Translations under genes and position numbers: made by a program | The notes under the pieces: model-generated | The model's database searches: none | The model's input: the letters and a program-made list of their open reading frames with translations, nothing else | What the model was told of the DNA's origin: nothing | From: Litoditis marina | Lineage: Eukaryota > Nematoda > Chromadorea > Rhabditida > Rhabditidae | Assembly (NCBI GenBank): GCA_964036275.1 | Contig: OZ038434.1 | Coordinates: forward strand, 21,627,879 to 21,691,878 | Reading direction: 5' to 3' | Length of the DNA: 64,000 bases | Shown here: positions 13,402-21,930 of the stretch, one piece after another | Layout: every line of letters begins with the position of its first letter | Numbering within the stretch: position 1 is the first letter of the stretch

Positions 13402-13791
13402 ATGTCAGCCACCTTCTCGCAAGTGTACCTCGACCACTTCACCAACTTCGCCGAGACCATCACCAGGACCTACACCCGCGGAGCCACCAGAAACTACCAG
13501 GTGGTCGATCTCTATCTAAAAAACTTTGACGAAATGTTGCTAGGCAAGGGACAACGTCTGTCTAGCGCCATCTATGGAATCATCGTAGAGTTCATTAATA
13601 GGGAACGGGTTGACTACAAAAATTCGTATATCACCGTGCAAGTAAACCATAGAGGATTCAGGTCTCCGGTGTTTGTCCCGTTTCAGCCATTCAGCGATGT
13701 GCTCATACGGGCCATGGCCCGCCAGTTCGAGCACATGGTTTTCCGAATCACAGATCCTATGGATGTAAAAATTGTATTTTTGAAGTATTAA
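13402..13791 (+). CDS. Maverick accessory protein of unknown function (129 aa), possible paralogue of the previous gene
   Basis: The ATG context is AAAATGTC. The protein carries HRGFRSPVFVPFQPFSDV near residue 85 and ends in DPMDVKIVFLKY. Relative to its upstream neighbour it lacks the acidic leader, but both have a beta-like strand, then H-x-GFR, a PF motif, an amphipathic helix and a final strand. The codons are noticeably more GC-rich at third positions in the first 40 residues than in the preceding gene. No family can be named. The stop codon is followed by AT-rich non-coding DNA. Confidence 0.65.
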   Translation: MSATFSQVYLDHFTNFAETITRTYTRGATRNYQVVDLYLKNFDEMLLGKGQRLSSAIYGIIVEFINRERVDYKNSYITVQVNHRGFRSPVFVPFQPFSDVLIRAMARQFEHMVFRITDPMDVKIVFLKY

Positions 13792-14280
13792 TAATGAAAT
13801 GATAGAGCTTAAAATTAAGATTTCAACTTTTTTCTTTTTTAGTTAATCAAATTGCAATACTATTTTCAAATTAGCCTGATACGTGTGTTTTATCTCTTTA
13901 TGAACTATTGTTGACCAGTTGTGAATGAATATTATAATCCACAAAAATGTGTACTGTTTCAATACGTCAGAATATATATGATGGTTCCTTTTTTTTACAG
14001 ATAGCCGCCTGCTGATGGTGCTGATACGTGGAGAGCGGTGTCTTATACAAACGGCGGCAAAACAAAACAATTCAAACATAGCGCAGCAAAAATTTTCAAA
14101 TTGTTTTATTCTTTTTTCATTTTAATCGGTTCTATCGTTTGTTTTAAAACTTATTATAATGGAAGAGTAGTTGTATTACGTAAGTTTCATGAGCGGTAAC
14201 CAGTGATACAAATGCGAACATATATTTTTTTCTATGAACTGCCTCATAATAGGCCGTGCTATAAAATATATTTATTATAG
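13792..14280 (+). other. Intergenic region and probable 5' leader intron of the EGF-like gene
   Basis: No convincing coding frame is seen in these 489 bases. A strong donor (TTAC|GTAAGT at 14180) and an acceptor ending TTTATTATAG at 14280, immediately before an ATG, suggest a non-coding first exon ending at 14179 and a 101-base leader intron. I looked for an upstream exon encoding a signal peptide and found none. Confidence 0.4.
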
Positions 14281-16114
14281 ATGGATCAACATCAAGTCGC
14301 GACGCGTATGTGTCGCCACCTATCCTACTGCTCAGGACATGGGTTGTGTTACACGAAGGGAGCGAACAAACCGGAAATCTGCGTGTGCACCCGTGGTTTC
14401 AAAGGAATTAAATGTGACCAGTGAGTACAAGTATCTATTTTCGAAACAAATATAGTCAACGTTGAAATTAATAGTAATATGAGTGAAAGAAGGTGTATCA
14501 ATCGTGTCGCAACTGGTATAAGTTGAACGCTGAAGTTTTTTTATTCAGACTGGAACCTATTCGAGAGGAGACCGATGCGGAACTTGCAGCCGAGGGTAGC
14601 AACGACACGGGACTGGAGGAGATCATCGACCACAAGGGAACAGAGGAACTGCAAACCAATACTACTACTAAGCAGAGGTACCCGTTGTTTTTTAACTTTA
14701 ATTGTTTTCGAGTTAAATATCATTAGTTGTAGGTTAATTTTTATTAATTTAGCATCGACGTCTGGTACAATGAGGTTGTGCAGAGTACCGATGTTACATA
14801 CGCGAGTCTACGTACAGCGCCGGCCGTAAATAGGTAGCTATACTATGTTTTAGTAGGATTAGGCCGAGAGTAACCGCATTTCGCTCATTTATTTCAAATA
14901 AATACATTTATTCTTCTCGTAGACGTACTTACATCTTTGAGAGAATGGACAGAGAGACTTTGGGTAATTATCACGATATTTGTTATAGCTGATGCATAGA
15001 AACATGTGTGAACGATTATTTTCTTCCAGAAAACTCGCGACCAAAAAGATCGACAACGGAGCGGTCGGAATTTATGAACGCACTGAAAGGCTAGTTTTTT
15101 TTTTTAAATTGCATAACTTTTTGCATATCAATATAGTGGGAATGTCCCGCCTAGTGTGAGATGGTGGTAAATCTAAAAAACGCGCATGCATTTCTATGTT
15201 TAAAACATGTTGTACGAATTAACTTCAAATCGAGATTCATGTTTAGTAGATCTATGAAATAATATTTGAGCTGTAGGATACGAACAATGTTACAGACCCC
15301 GTGGCTGGCGTTTCTCTCATGGAATGCCGGGCAAGGCCCTCACGCCAATGAAAAAAATCTTCAAAACCGCTGGCGTCTACAAGGGTACCAGGTGATTTTT
15401 TTTATACTTTAAAAATAAGGGTACAAACAAATCAACTGTGTTTTTATTGACGATTATATTTTATATTGCAGCGAGCCAGCAGTCTCAACTACGGTCTACC
15501 TACCAACTACAGTGCCTAGCAATCTGACAACGGTGGCAAGGTTAGTTTTAATTTTGTGACATTCACGTGTTGAGGTCTATGAAATCAAGAAATGGGTGGT
15601 GTATTATTTTTCACTCAAAATTGAGCCACTCAGAGTGTTCACAACGCACGGATGTGAATTACTATACCGATCTCATTTATATTTTTTCAGTATCGAAAAT
15701 GGAAACAGCAACAACAGCGTCACTGGTCTGCAGATTGGACTTGTGGCAGGTCGATTCATAATCTTTTTTATAATTTTCTATAAGAAAGCTCCACAATTGA
15801 AGTCGATTAATGCGTGTATTTCAAGTTCAATACTCATAAGCACTGAAATATAGGTTGTTTCATGCTTGAATTTGACAGAAAAGGAGTCATTATTGAGAGT
15901 TATTTTACAAGTTGGTACTGGTCGAGAGCAACCATATTATAAATACTTGTTTCCAGCTGCGGCAATTCTAACCGTCGGATGTCTGGTCACAATCGTGCTA
16001 GCAGTTATCGGCCGTCTCTGCAGCGGAGAAGATAAGAAGGAAAAGCCCAAGGAGGAGGAGGACGGAGTGGCAGGTGGCGATCCATTCAAGGATCTGGAGA
16101 AGATTTGGGAGTGA
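14281..16114 (+). CDS. Spliced membrane protein with EGF-like module (Maverick cargo gene)
   Basis: Exons read from splice consensus are 14281-14420, 14549-14677, 14753-14833, 14923-14963, 15030-15089, 15277-15391, 15472-15540, 15691-15749 and 15957-16114, about 283 residues. All junctions keep frame. The fifth donor would have to be GC (AAAG|GCTAGT), and the choice of the next acceptor (15277 rather than 15296) is the weakest part of the model. Residues 11-45 form an EGF-like module, C-x5-C-x5-C-x10-C-x-C-x8-C, ending GFKGIKC. A Ser/Thr/Asn-rich stalk follows with several N-x-S/T sequons (NDT, NTT, NLT, NNS). The last exon has a hydrophobic segment (AAAILTVGCLVTIVLAVIG) and a Lys/Glu-rich tail. 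This is the layout of a single-pass surface protein, but no signal peptide was found. The role in the element is unknown. Confidence 0.65.
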
Positions 16115-16458
16115 GCTTGGTCAGAGCCTTGTTTCATATTATTAGTATTTTCCAAAAAAAAATATTACCCATTGATCTGATAGATACGTGTTGTGAGAAA
16201 CTCTGTTTTCTATTTTTGGTTTGTTACTGGTTAGATTTCCTGGTTATAGACCCTCCCCTGAAGTATGCATATTATTTGTTGTAATCGTTTATTAGATCAT
16301 CGATCAGTGTAGTGTTTTTGTTGTTTCTTCCGCTGAGATAAAATGTATTATTCAAAAAAGCTTCTTCTTCTTCTGCCGATTATCCATTATTTGAATGTAC
16401 AAATGCCTCTACAAGTTTACATTGCGTTGTGTTTTTCTTTAATATTTTCAAAAAAGGT
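16115..16458. other. Intergenic DNA without recognised features
   Basis: The stretch holds the 3' flank of the EGF-like gene and AT-rich sequence including a short CTTCTTCTTCTTCTG run. No gene is seen; a reverse-strand frame of 94 codons here has no support. Confidence 0.4.
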
Positions 16459-16609
16459 GTCCAGACAGGAATGCAACCAAGGACGTTTAAACATGATGGA
16501 TGTGAAAAAGTGACGTCCAGACAGGAATGCCGCCAAGGACGTCTTAACGGTGAGGAATGTTAAGAATGTGAAAGGTGACGTCAGTGACCTTCGAAAAGTA
16601 GTATAAATA
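16459..16609 (+). promoter_or_regulatory. Promoter of the proline-rich gene: direct repeats, CRE-like sites and TATA box
   Basis: A 32-33-base direct repeat (starting GTCCAGACAGGAATGC, ending GGACGTYTTAA) occurs at 16459 and 16515. The sequence GTGAAA..GTGACGTC also occurs twice, giving TGACGTC at 16511 and the full palindrome TGACGTCA at 16576, the binding site of CREB/ATF-type bZIP factors in animals. TATAAATA follows at 16602-16609, 36 bases before the ATG at 16646. The combination of repeated sites and TATA box makes this the clearest promoter in the window. Confidence 0.65.
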
Positions 16610-16645
16610 GGTGGTAGAGATAGTATTGGTATCAGCCCTCCCAAA

Positions 16646-17038
16646 ATGGCCGAAACATATGCCAAGATGTACGCTCCTGAGCCTACCAACATGTTCTTCA
16701 AAGAGCCGGTATCACCTCAGAAGAACTTCTTTGCAGCACCTGAAGCTCTATCGCCAAGCCCTCCTGCAGGACCACCCCCGCCGTTCCCAGAACAGACGGA
16801 GCCCCAGGATATGCCCAAGGATCAGACCAAGGAGATGCCCAAGGATCTGCCCAAGAAGCCCGTCTACAGCCCGCTCACAAGGAATCAATTGCTATATGGT
16901 ATGCCTTTTTCAACTGTTATATTAGACAACTGCTGCCGTGGTAGCTTCAAGCAGTATAAAGATACATACTCATTCAGAATGTGCTCTGAATGTGCTCAGA
17001 GAAACAGACTTGCCAGATTTAGAAGTCCTAGACTGTAG
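16646..17038 (+). CDS. Proline-rich Maverick protein of unknown function (130 aa)
   Basis: The ATG is 36 bases after a TATA box. The N-terminal half is proline-rich (SPSPPAGPPPPFPEQ) and is followed by short MPKD repeats (DMPKD, EMPKD, DLPKK). The C-terminal third is basic and contains four cysteines, CC and C-x2-C (MCSEC), which could bind metal. An alternative is that a splice site at about 16900 replaces the C-terminal part: a donor-like GGTATGCC follows LLYG. The gene converges on the integrase gene with 136 AT-rich bases between them. No family is recognised; structural or DNA-condensing roles are possible but unproven. Confidence 0.6.
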   Translation: MAETYAKMYAPEPTNMFFKEPVSPQKNFFAAPEALSPSPPAGPPPPFPEQTEPQDMPKDQTKEMPKDLPKKPVYSPLTRNQLLYGMPFSTVILDNCCRGSFKQYKDTYSFRMCSECAQRNRLARFRSPRL

Positions 17039-17174
17039 AGATTTATTTACACGTTACTCACAATAGCAAAAAGATAAAATTAAAAACACTACAAATATAA
17101 TAACAACATAAAAACATTGTACTGGAAATTTAGTTAACCGTTATACATTGTACTCCACTGTTGTTGTTGACATT

Positions 17175-18212
17175 TCATAAATGAATTATACTACTTTCGT
17201 TTTCCCATGAATCGAACGAAGCGTTATGGCCTAACCATCTCACTAAAACCTGTCTAACCCCACGATAAGTACGTTTTTTCAATATTTTCTCAATCTTATA
17301 AACTTTTTCAGTGTTAGTACATAGAGCTAGTTCACGTTCGTAAAATATCCCTTGAATCTCCTCCGAATTTGCATCCTTTAAACAGTACGTTGGTGGGGGA
17401 CCAGAAATACACTTGGTTATCACAAATTCTTCTTCACTCCAACCCTTCTCATATCCTTTCTGGAAAGTAGTGCGAGCCGTAGATATACGTACCAAATCTC
17501 CAGTTGAGTAACGACATGGTCTACTTGTAGTTTGGACAGTCTCCGGTACTTCAGTTGTAGTAACGTCAACCGGGCGTTTCTTGATACTACGGTTGATACT
17601 ATGGTTAATAGCACTCGTAATATCCTGTAAAACATCAACATACCGGCGAGTAGAGTTGTGATACATAAACTTTTCCAATCTTCCCTTCAGAGTCCTGTTT
17701 GCACGTTCTACCATGGCGCATTTCAAATTGGATTTGGGGAAAACTAGGCGAATACCACGTGCGCGTAGCATTTTCTTAACTACTGCATTGTGAAACTCCT
17801 TACCTTGGTCAGTATAAATATAAACACAATTAACCTTTTCCTTGTCAAAAACATCCTCGAGAGCTATGCAAACCTCTTTAGCAGATTTAGTCTTCAGAGG
17901 ACGGGCAAATAACATTCGCGAGTAGACATCAATAATTGTAAGAATGAACTTGTGATTGTCATTCTCCTTTGAATATTTGGTATAATCACATAGATCAGCC
18001 TGTAGCGTGAAATAACGCCCGGCCCCAAGTGTTTTCCGTCTTTTGAAACGTTGAACAACTGGTTTATGTAATGTGTAGGTTGGTACACCACTTAAAAATT
18101 TCTGTACTTCCGCGATTTTTGCCTTTTTCACAGCGCTTTTCAAATTTTGCACAGAAGAAAAACATGCAGGGTTTTTCGGATTAGAATATGCGTCTGTCAA
18201 TAGTTTCTCCAT
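17175..18212 (-). CDS. Maverick integrase (RVE family) with C-terminal chromodomain
   Basis: Retroviral-type integrases insert the excised double-stranded element into host DNA, usually producing 5-6 bp target duplications. Counting from the first ATG (345 residues), the catalytic acids are visible at D73 (QADLCDY), D135 (YTDQGKEF) and E169 (VERANRTLKGRL), a D,D-34-E arrangement. The upstream YSNPKNPACFSSV matches the N-terminal region of Polinton integrases. The last 45 residues (YKIEKILKKR...VRWLGHNASFDSWE) are a chromodomain with the aromatic cage pattern, suggesting targeting to modified histones. An in-frame GTG extension to 18245 overlaps the preceding gene by four bases, but ATG is preferred. 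The catalytic core looks intact. Confidence 0.93.
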   Translation of the reverse strand: MEKLLTDAYSNPKNPACFSSVQNLKSAVKKAKIAEVQKFLSGVPTYTLHKPVVQRFKRRKTLGAGRYFTLQADLCDYTKYSKENDNHKFILTIIDVYSRMLFARPLKTKSAKEVCIALEDVFDKEKVNCVYIYTDQGKEFHNAVVKKMLRARGIRLVFPKSNLKCAMVERANRTLKGRLEKFMYHNSTRRYVDVLQDITSAINHSINRSIKKRPVDVTTTEVPETVQTTSRPCRYSTGDLVRISTARTTFQKGYEKGWSEEEFVITKCISGPPPTYCLKDANSEEIQGIFYERELALCTNTEKVYKIEKILKKRTYRGVRQVLVRWLGHNASFDSWENESSIIHL

Positions 18213-18241
18213 ATTGTACAATGAATATTTATTCGGAAAAA

Positions 18242-18841
18242 TCACAATCGCCAGAGAGATACTCTTAGTCGTTTCACATGATTTCCGGTTCCTGCTTGAC
18301 CACCTCTCCTTCCAATTCTTCTCTTTACAGGGCTCCAGACGGGATTTTGCTTCCGGATACGGCCTACTCTGACCGGAGTACTAAAGGACGGTGAATTTGT
18401 ATTTTGAGCTATTCGTCTCGGTGTAGGTTGTCTATTGTTCTGAGGAGTCCTTGCTGGGGTAGTGAAAAACGGTTCCCTGACACGTGTTCGATTTTTTACG
18501 TGTTCATAAAACTCCTCATACCCCAGAGGCGTATCTTTTTTGATTTTAGTGTTACTGAAAGCGTACTCTAAAACATCATTCAAGTTGGTACCGGGTATGG
18601 TACGCCCATCAATCACCATTTCCTCTTTTTCGGTTTGCCGAATTGTTTTCGAGATTTTTTTCGCCGCCGCTGTAGCGAGGGGGTGTTTGATGTCCTTTTT
18701 TGGAGCTGGTTCAACTTGCACACTAGGGGGTACATCAATTTCATTGCGATAGTTTTGTACTCTAGCCAGCAAGTCCGCATATAGGGCAGTTTTCTCACCT
18801 TGACTCCTGCTCTTATCGTTCAAAATATCAAAGAGTTTCAT
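18242..18841 (-). CDS. Basic Pro/Thr-rich Maverick protein of unknown function (199 aa)
   Basis: It starts MKLFDILNDKS and is helical for about 110 residues, with an IDGRTIPGTNLNDVLEY motif. This is followed by a disordered tail rich in Pro, Thr, Arg and Gly that contains repeated TP/SP dipeptides (TTPARTP, PTPRR, FSTPVR) and an RRIGRRGG stretch. Such a tail suits nucleic-acid binding or a disordered virion protein, and the TP/SP sites could be phosphorylated. It lies 29 bases upstream of the integrase ATG on the same strand and probably shares its transcript. I do not recognise the family with confidence. Confidence 0.65.
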   Translation of the reverse strand: MKLFDILNDKSRSQGEKTALYADLLARVQNYRNEIDVPPSVQVEPAPKKDIKHPLATAAAKKISKTIRQTEKEEMVIDGRTIPGTNLNDVLEYAFSNTKIKKDTPLGYEEFYEHVKNRTRVREPFFTTPARTPQNNRQPTPRRIAQNTNSPSFSTPVRVGRIRKQNPVWSPVKRRIGRRGGQAGTGNHVKRLRVSLWRL

Positions 18842-18886
18842 CAGGCGTAGAAAATGGTACAAGCCTAAACTTGTGATTGAGCAACA

Positions 18887-19192
18887 TTACAACTTGTGAA
18901 GAGCTAAAACAGGCCTGATTATTGCCTTGAACCCCGTCTTGTCAAGTTTTTTCAGGAGATTTCGTGCTTCCTCGGGCTGACGTGTACGTGAAATGGACTC
19001 TAAAAGCGGAAGACGCTTTTGAAGGACTCTTTTCTCAATGTCAGTAAGAAGCACACATGAATTTTTTAGAATATTGTATATAATCTCCACCAAAAGATCA
19101 ATTTCCCTAGTTGACGCACCAGACAAGACTGAGGTATTTTTTAGAATTTGAAGTAAAAATACCGTGTGTGTCCTTATACGACCGTACGTCAT
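18887..19192 (-). CDS. Small helical Maverick protein (101 aa) of a family widespread in Polintons
   Basis: The first ATG gives 101 residues; a longer open frame to 19357 begins without ATG and runs through a TATATATA tract, so it is unlikely. The body (EIDLLVEIIYNILK...LTDIEKRVLQKRLPLL, then LLKKLDKTGFKAIIRPVL) follows the pattern I know from many animal Polintons and adintoviruses: a helix with an N-I-L motif, a K/R-rich helix, then an LL...GGF...l..PVL ending. In those elements it is a small, basic, presumably virion-associated protein. Here the usual GG is reduced to a single G (TGF). It lies 45 bases from the next gene start on the same strand. Confidence 0.7.
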   Translation of the reverse strand: MTYGRIRTHTVFLLQILKNTSVLSGASTREIDLLVEIIYNILKNSCVLLTDIEKRVLQKRLPLLESISRTRQPEEARNLLKKLDKTGFKAIIRPVLALHKL

Positions 19193-19377
19193 GCAGATTC
19201 TGCATCTAATGCACACCCGCGAGACTACTATATATATATATAGAGAGATATGTAGCGTATTCAATAGAAAAATAGCACAGTAGACTGATTTATTAGTGGT
19301 ATTCGATGTGAAAATAGCGATGTACACTAATTTATTAGCGACAGTCACTAAATACATTAGCGATAGTCGCTAACGGA
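19193..19377. other. AT-rich spacer with TATATA tract
   Basis: Between the ATPase stop and the small helical gene lies a TATATATATATA tract at about 19229 and three related phrases of the type ATTTATTAG(C/T)G(A/G) (for example TGATTTATTAGTGG and CTAATTTATTAGCG), plus a paired GCGACAGTCACTAA and GCGATAGTCGCTAA. The tract could serve as a TATA element for the minus-strand genes downstream. Confidence 0.4.
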
Positions 19378-20007
19378 CTAGTTTCTAGCCACATTTACAA
19401 TGGGATTTTCATCAGTAATTGAGCTAAGTAAGCGATGCTTTTTGTCGCAATGTACATGATTATTAATTACTAGGTGATTATAGGGTTCTCTCATGGCATC
19501 TTCATACGCCTCAACTGCTGCTTTCCATTTCTCCGCGAATAACTGCATCATTAAATTCTTTATTTGTAGTTTGTCCGAGTTGGTGCGTAAAAGAATGAAA
19601 TAGTTGGCATTGAGACGGGCGGTTCTACTGACGTCGAATACATTATGAAACATACTAATTAGAGCTAGTCCCAAATGATGGGCATACAAACAGAATAGAT
19701 CGTTAAGTAGTTTCTTGTTCTGAGCTGAGCTGTTCATGGTAGACTGTAGATCGTCTAAAACTAGTATGGATCGTTTCCCTTTCTGCGACTTGATCAATTC
19801 CATATCTGGAACACCCTGATAGGCGAATATATTGTCACCTTTTGGGATCCCATCATTTTCGATACCGTAGAACCAGAATACAGAATCGATTTTCTCTTTG
19901 AAAAATGTGTCCCTATTCTGTACAATATGTCTGACAAGTGTAGATTTTCCCGACGATGAAGACCCCACGACACAAATTTGACAGGGGAGCTCAAATTGAA
20001 AGACCAT
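19378..20007 (-). CDS. Maverick packaging ATPase (FtsK/HerA, A32-like)
   Basis: In Polintons and related viruses this ATPase is thought to pump the genome into capsids. The Walker A motif is at residues 15-23 (GSSSSGKST), Walker B at 81-86 (ILVLDD), and a sensor-type asparagine occurs in SMFHNVFD at 122. An arginine-containing TARLNANYFILLRT block follows, matching the conserved region after the sensor in this family. The length of 209 residues is normal. The start is the first ATG, 12 residues ahead of the first core strand. The gene diverges from the next gene with only 65 bases between the start codons, so they probably share a bidirectional promoter. No defect is visible. Confidence 0.92.
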   Translation of the reverse strand: MVFQFELPCQICVVGSSSSGKSTLVRHIVQNRDTFFKEKIDSVFWFYGIENDGIPKGDNIFAYQGVPDMELIKSQKGKRSILVLDDLQSTMNSSAQNKKLLNDLFCLYAHHLGLALISMFHNVFDVSRTARLNANYFILLRTNSDKLQIKNLMMQLFAEKWKAAVEAYEDAMREPYNHLVINNHVHCDKKHRLLSSITDENPIVNVARN

Positions 20008-20072
20008 CTTCGGGTCTGTACAAAAGTGAAAATGAATTAGTATTACTAGTGTCCTAGTTCCGAACGGTTGTA

Positions 20073-21269
20073 ATGACGGACGATACTTATATTACACTCA
20101 TAGCTAGTGTAAATTCTGACCCAAATAATTCTCTCTCTAGTTTCACAACCAGACTTCCAAGTAGTTTGAACCTTAAAAAGGGGAAACACGTTGTAGGGGT
20201 AACCGAAATAATATTCCCACGATCTATGCAGAACTTGTCGAATGGTGGCTGGTACACTGTAAATTTTAAGGAGCATGCCTCAAAAACTGTTACATTACCT
20301 AGAGGCCATTATGAATCTGGAGAGCAGTTGGTAACATTACTAAACACTTCTGGTAAAAGACGTTCTAAACGTGCACTTGAGACTAGTAGTGGGATAGTAT
20401 CAAAAAGAGCTGCTGTTTCTGAAAATAGTGTACAAGAGACGTCTTCCAGTGAAGAAGTTGAATCGACTGCGCCAGCTGGCAATACTGAAAAAACGGGTAC
20501 TGCCCCTACAGAACATACCAGTGCTGTCGCCAACGAAAATCAAACTACAAGTGTACCAGCTGGCAATACAAAACAGGATGACGCTGTCGCCGATAAGAAT
20601 CAAACTACAGGTGCACCAGCTGGTAATACAGAACACACTAGCACTGTCTCCAGTAATAACATGCCAGATGGCAACACTACTGCTGCAGCTGGCAGCACCG
20701 AGCAAAGTAGTGATGACTCCAACGACAACCAAACTACAGCTGCACCACCGGGCAGTACGGAAGGCTCCAACGATGACGCAAATACTGAAATGGTAACCGA
20801 AACTGAACAAATGAAACCTCCATACCCAAATGATGTTAATGTATTTTTTACTTTTGACTCTAATACACAGCATTTCCGTATACAAATTTCAAACCCCGAT
20901 GTTGCAAGTGTTGTTTTAGATAAGGACTTGGCATTTTTTCTAGGTTTTACTTATGACACGTTTCATGGTAGTGTAGCTGCTACACATAGACTAGCACACT
21001 TTAATCAGCAATCAATCGTTTATATTTATGCCGACATAGTAACTCCTTCAATTGTTGGTAATACACGTGCCAATCTCATACAGTGTTGTCCCGTGAGCGG
21101 CGATTATGGTAGTATAATAAGACATGCATTTTTCCCCGTACGCTATCTTCCTGTAATGTTTGAAACTGTGGATGCCATTCGCGTTGATATTTTATCGGAG
21201 CAGGGAAAACACATAGATTTTAGCTGGGGTAGTATTGTATTAACATTACATGTGAAGAATTTGTCGTGA
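20073..21269 (+). CDS. Polinton virion-type protein with Thr/Asn-rich insert (398 aa)
   Basis: The N-terminal 90 residues (FTTRLPSSLNLKKGKHVVGVTEIIFP, then LPRGHYES) and the C-terminal 150 residues (IVYIYADIVTPSIVG...CCPVSGDYG...FFPVRYLPV...SIVLTLHV) follow a structural-protein family I know from many invertebrate Polintons, normally next to the capsid genes. A low-complexity segment between residues about 100 and 245 interrupts it. It holds five or six imperfect repeats with PAGNT and NQTT cores, rich in Thr, Ser, Asn and Ala. I cannot say whether it is the penton-like minor capsid protein. The gene converges on the capsid gene with 31 bases and one AATAAA between them. Confidence 0.8.
   Translation: MTDDTYITLIASVNSDPNNSLSSFTTRLPSSLNLKKGKHVVGVTEIIFPRSMQNLSNGGWYTVNFKEHASKTVTLPRGHYESGEQLVTLLNTSGKRRSKRALETSSGIVSKRAAVSENSVQETSSSEEVESTAPAGNTEKTGTAPTEHTSAVANENQTTSVPAGNTKQDDAVADKNQTTGAPAGNTEHTSTVSSNNMPDGNTTAAAGSTEQSSDDSNDNQTTAAPPGSTEGSNDDANTEMVTETEQMKPPYPNDVNVFFTFDSNTQHFRIQISNPDVASVVLDKDLAFFLGFTYDTFHGSVAATHRLAHFNQQSIVYIYADIVTPSIVGNTRANLIQCCPVSGDYGSIIRHAFFPVRYLPVMFETVDAIRVDILSEQGKHIDFSWGSIVLTLHVKNLS
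20455..20790 (+). repeat. Mucin-like coding repeats inside the virion protein gene
   Basis: The motif CCAGCTGGCAATAC recurs with changes at about 20474, 20550, 20619, 20666, 20688 and 20746, spaced irregularly (about 60-75 bases, or about 22). The encoded units read PAGNT...NQTT. All length changes keep the frame, which suggests selection on the protein. Confidence 0.8.
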
Positions 21270-21289
21270 TATCTGTTTATTATACAATC

Positions 21290-21295
21290 AATAAA
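21290..21295 (+). terminator. Polyadenylation signal AATAAA between convergent genes
   Basis: The only AATAAA in the 31-base gap between the stop codons of the virion protein and the capsid gene serves the plus-strand gene. No matching signal on the other strand is seen within the gap. Confidence 0.5.
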
Positions 21296-21300
21296 AATGT

Positions 21301-21912
21301 TTACAAAATTGAATCAATGTGTGGGTTTCGAGCGGCGTCAAGAGATAAAATCGAGTCGAATTCACCTAGAATAACCGCGTATACACCTCCTGCAGGAATT
21401 GCTCTCTGAAACTCCATTCGAATACTGACATTGCCTTGTTTTATCAAATCGAAAAGGTCCGGATCCTGTACAGTAGGACTCAGCTCAATCGAGTATATGG
21501 TCCAGCCATTGGCAAATTTTTGCATTGATATTCCATTGGTTTCGTTGCTACGAGCAAATCCAAGAGCCTCGAGTGTCGAAATGTATGCTTGTACATAGTT
21601 TCCGTCAGTGTAGTTCAAATTCCAAGGTCTCCCCGGAAACGATAGCCCCGATATTTCGGCAGATAGGTTGGACAGGTTGAAATTCTGAAAATTGAACGGA
21701 GAGTGTGTTGTGGTACCGTTGAAAGCATTGGCGGACACTAGTCCGATTGTGAGACGTTTTGGTGCATGTGTAGAAAACGCCACAAACTGTGGAGAATCCA
21801 TACGTCCCTCCGCAATGAATATTGAACGCATTTGGACCGAGTTGAGAGGGTATTGTATACGATTTTGTAGTAAATATTTTTCAATTGAGTTAATATAGCC
21901 TACTCTTGTCAT
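21301..21912 (-). CDS. Major capsid protein, C-terminal half only
   Basis: The 203 residues match the second half of the Polinton capsid family: IQYPLNSVQMRSIFI near the start, PKRLTIGLVSANAFNG at 51-66, FNFQNFNL, then NGISMQKFANGWTIY (126-140) and FDLIKQGNVSIRMEF (154-168). Full-length relatives are about twice as long and carry a further domain before this point. Here a stop codon directly precedes the ATG, and the next gene upstream begins within 18 bases, so there is no room for the missing half and I find it nowhere else in the window. Either this copy lost its first domain by deletion, or the product is a single-domain variant. The ATG and the rest of the frame are intact. Confidence 0.8.
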   Translation of the reverse strand: MTRVGYINSIEKYLLQNRIQYPLNSVQMRSIFIAEGRMDSPQFVAFSTHAPKRLTIGLVSANAFNGTTTHSPFNFQNFNLSNLSAEISGLSFPGRPWNLNYTDGNYVQAYISTLEALGFARSNETNGISMQKFANGWTIYSIELSPTVQDPDLFDLIKQGNVSIRMEFQRAIPAGGVYAVILGEFDSILSLDAARNPHIDSIL

Positions 21913-21930
21913 CTATTACGAACTGCATTT

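Noticed and set aside
16417..16701. 94-codon minus-strand frame
   Set aside because: It overlaps the repeated promoter and the start of the proline-rich gene, and has no coding features.
18887..19357. Longer 156-residue version of the small helical protein
   Set aside because: The extension starts with TTG and crosses a TATATA tract; the family pattern is confined to the part after the ATG at 19192.
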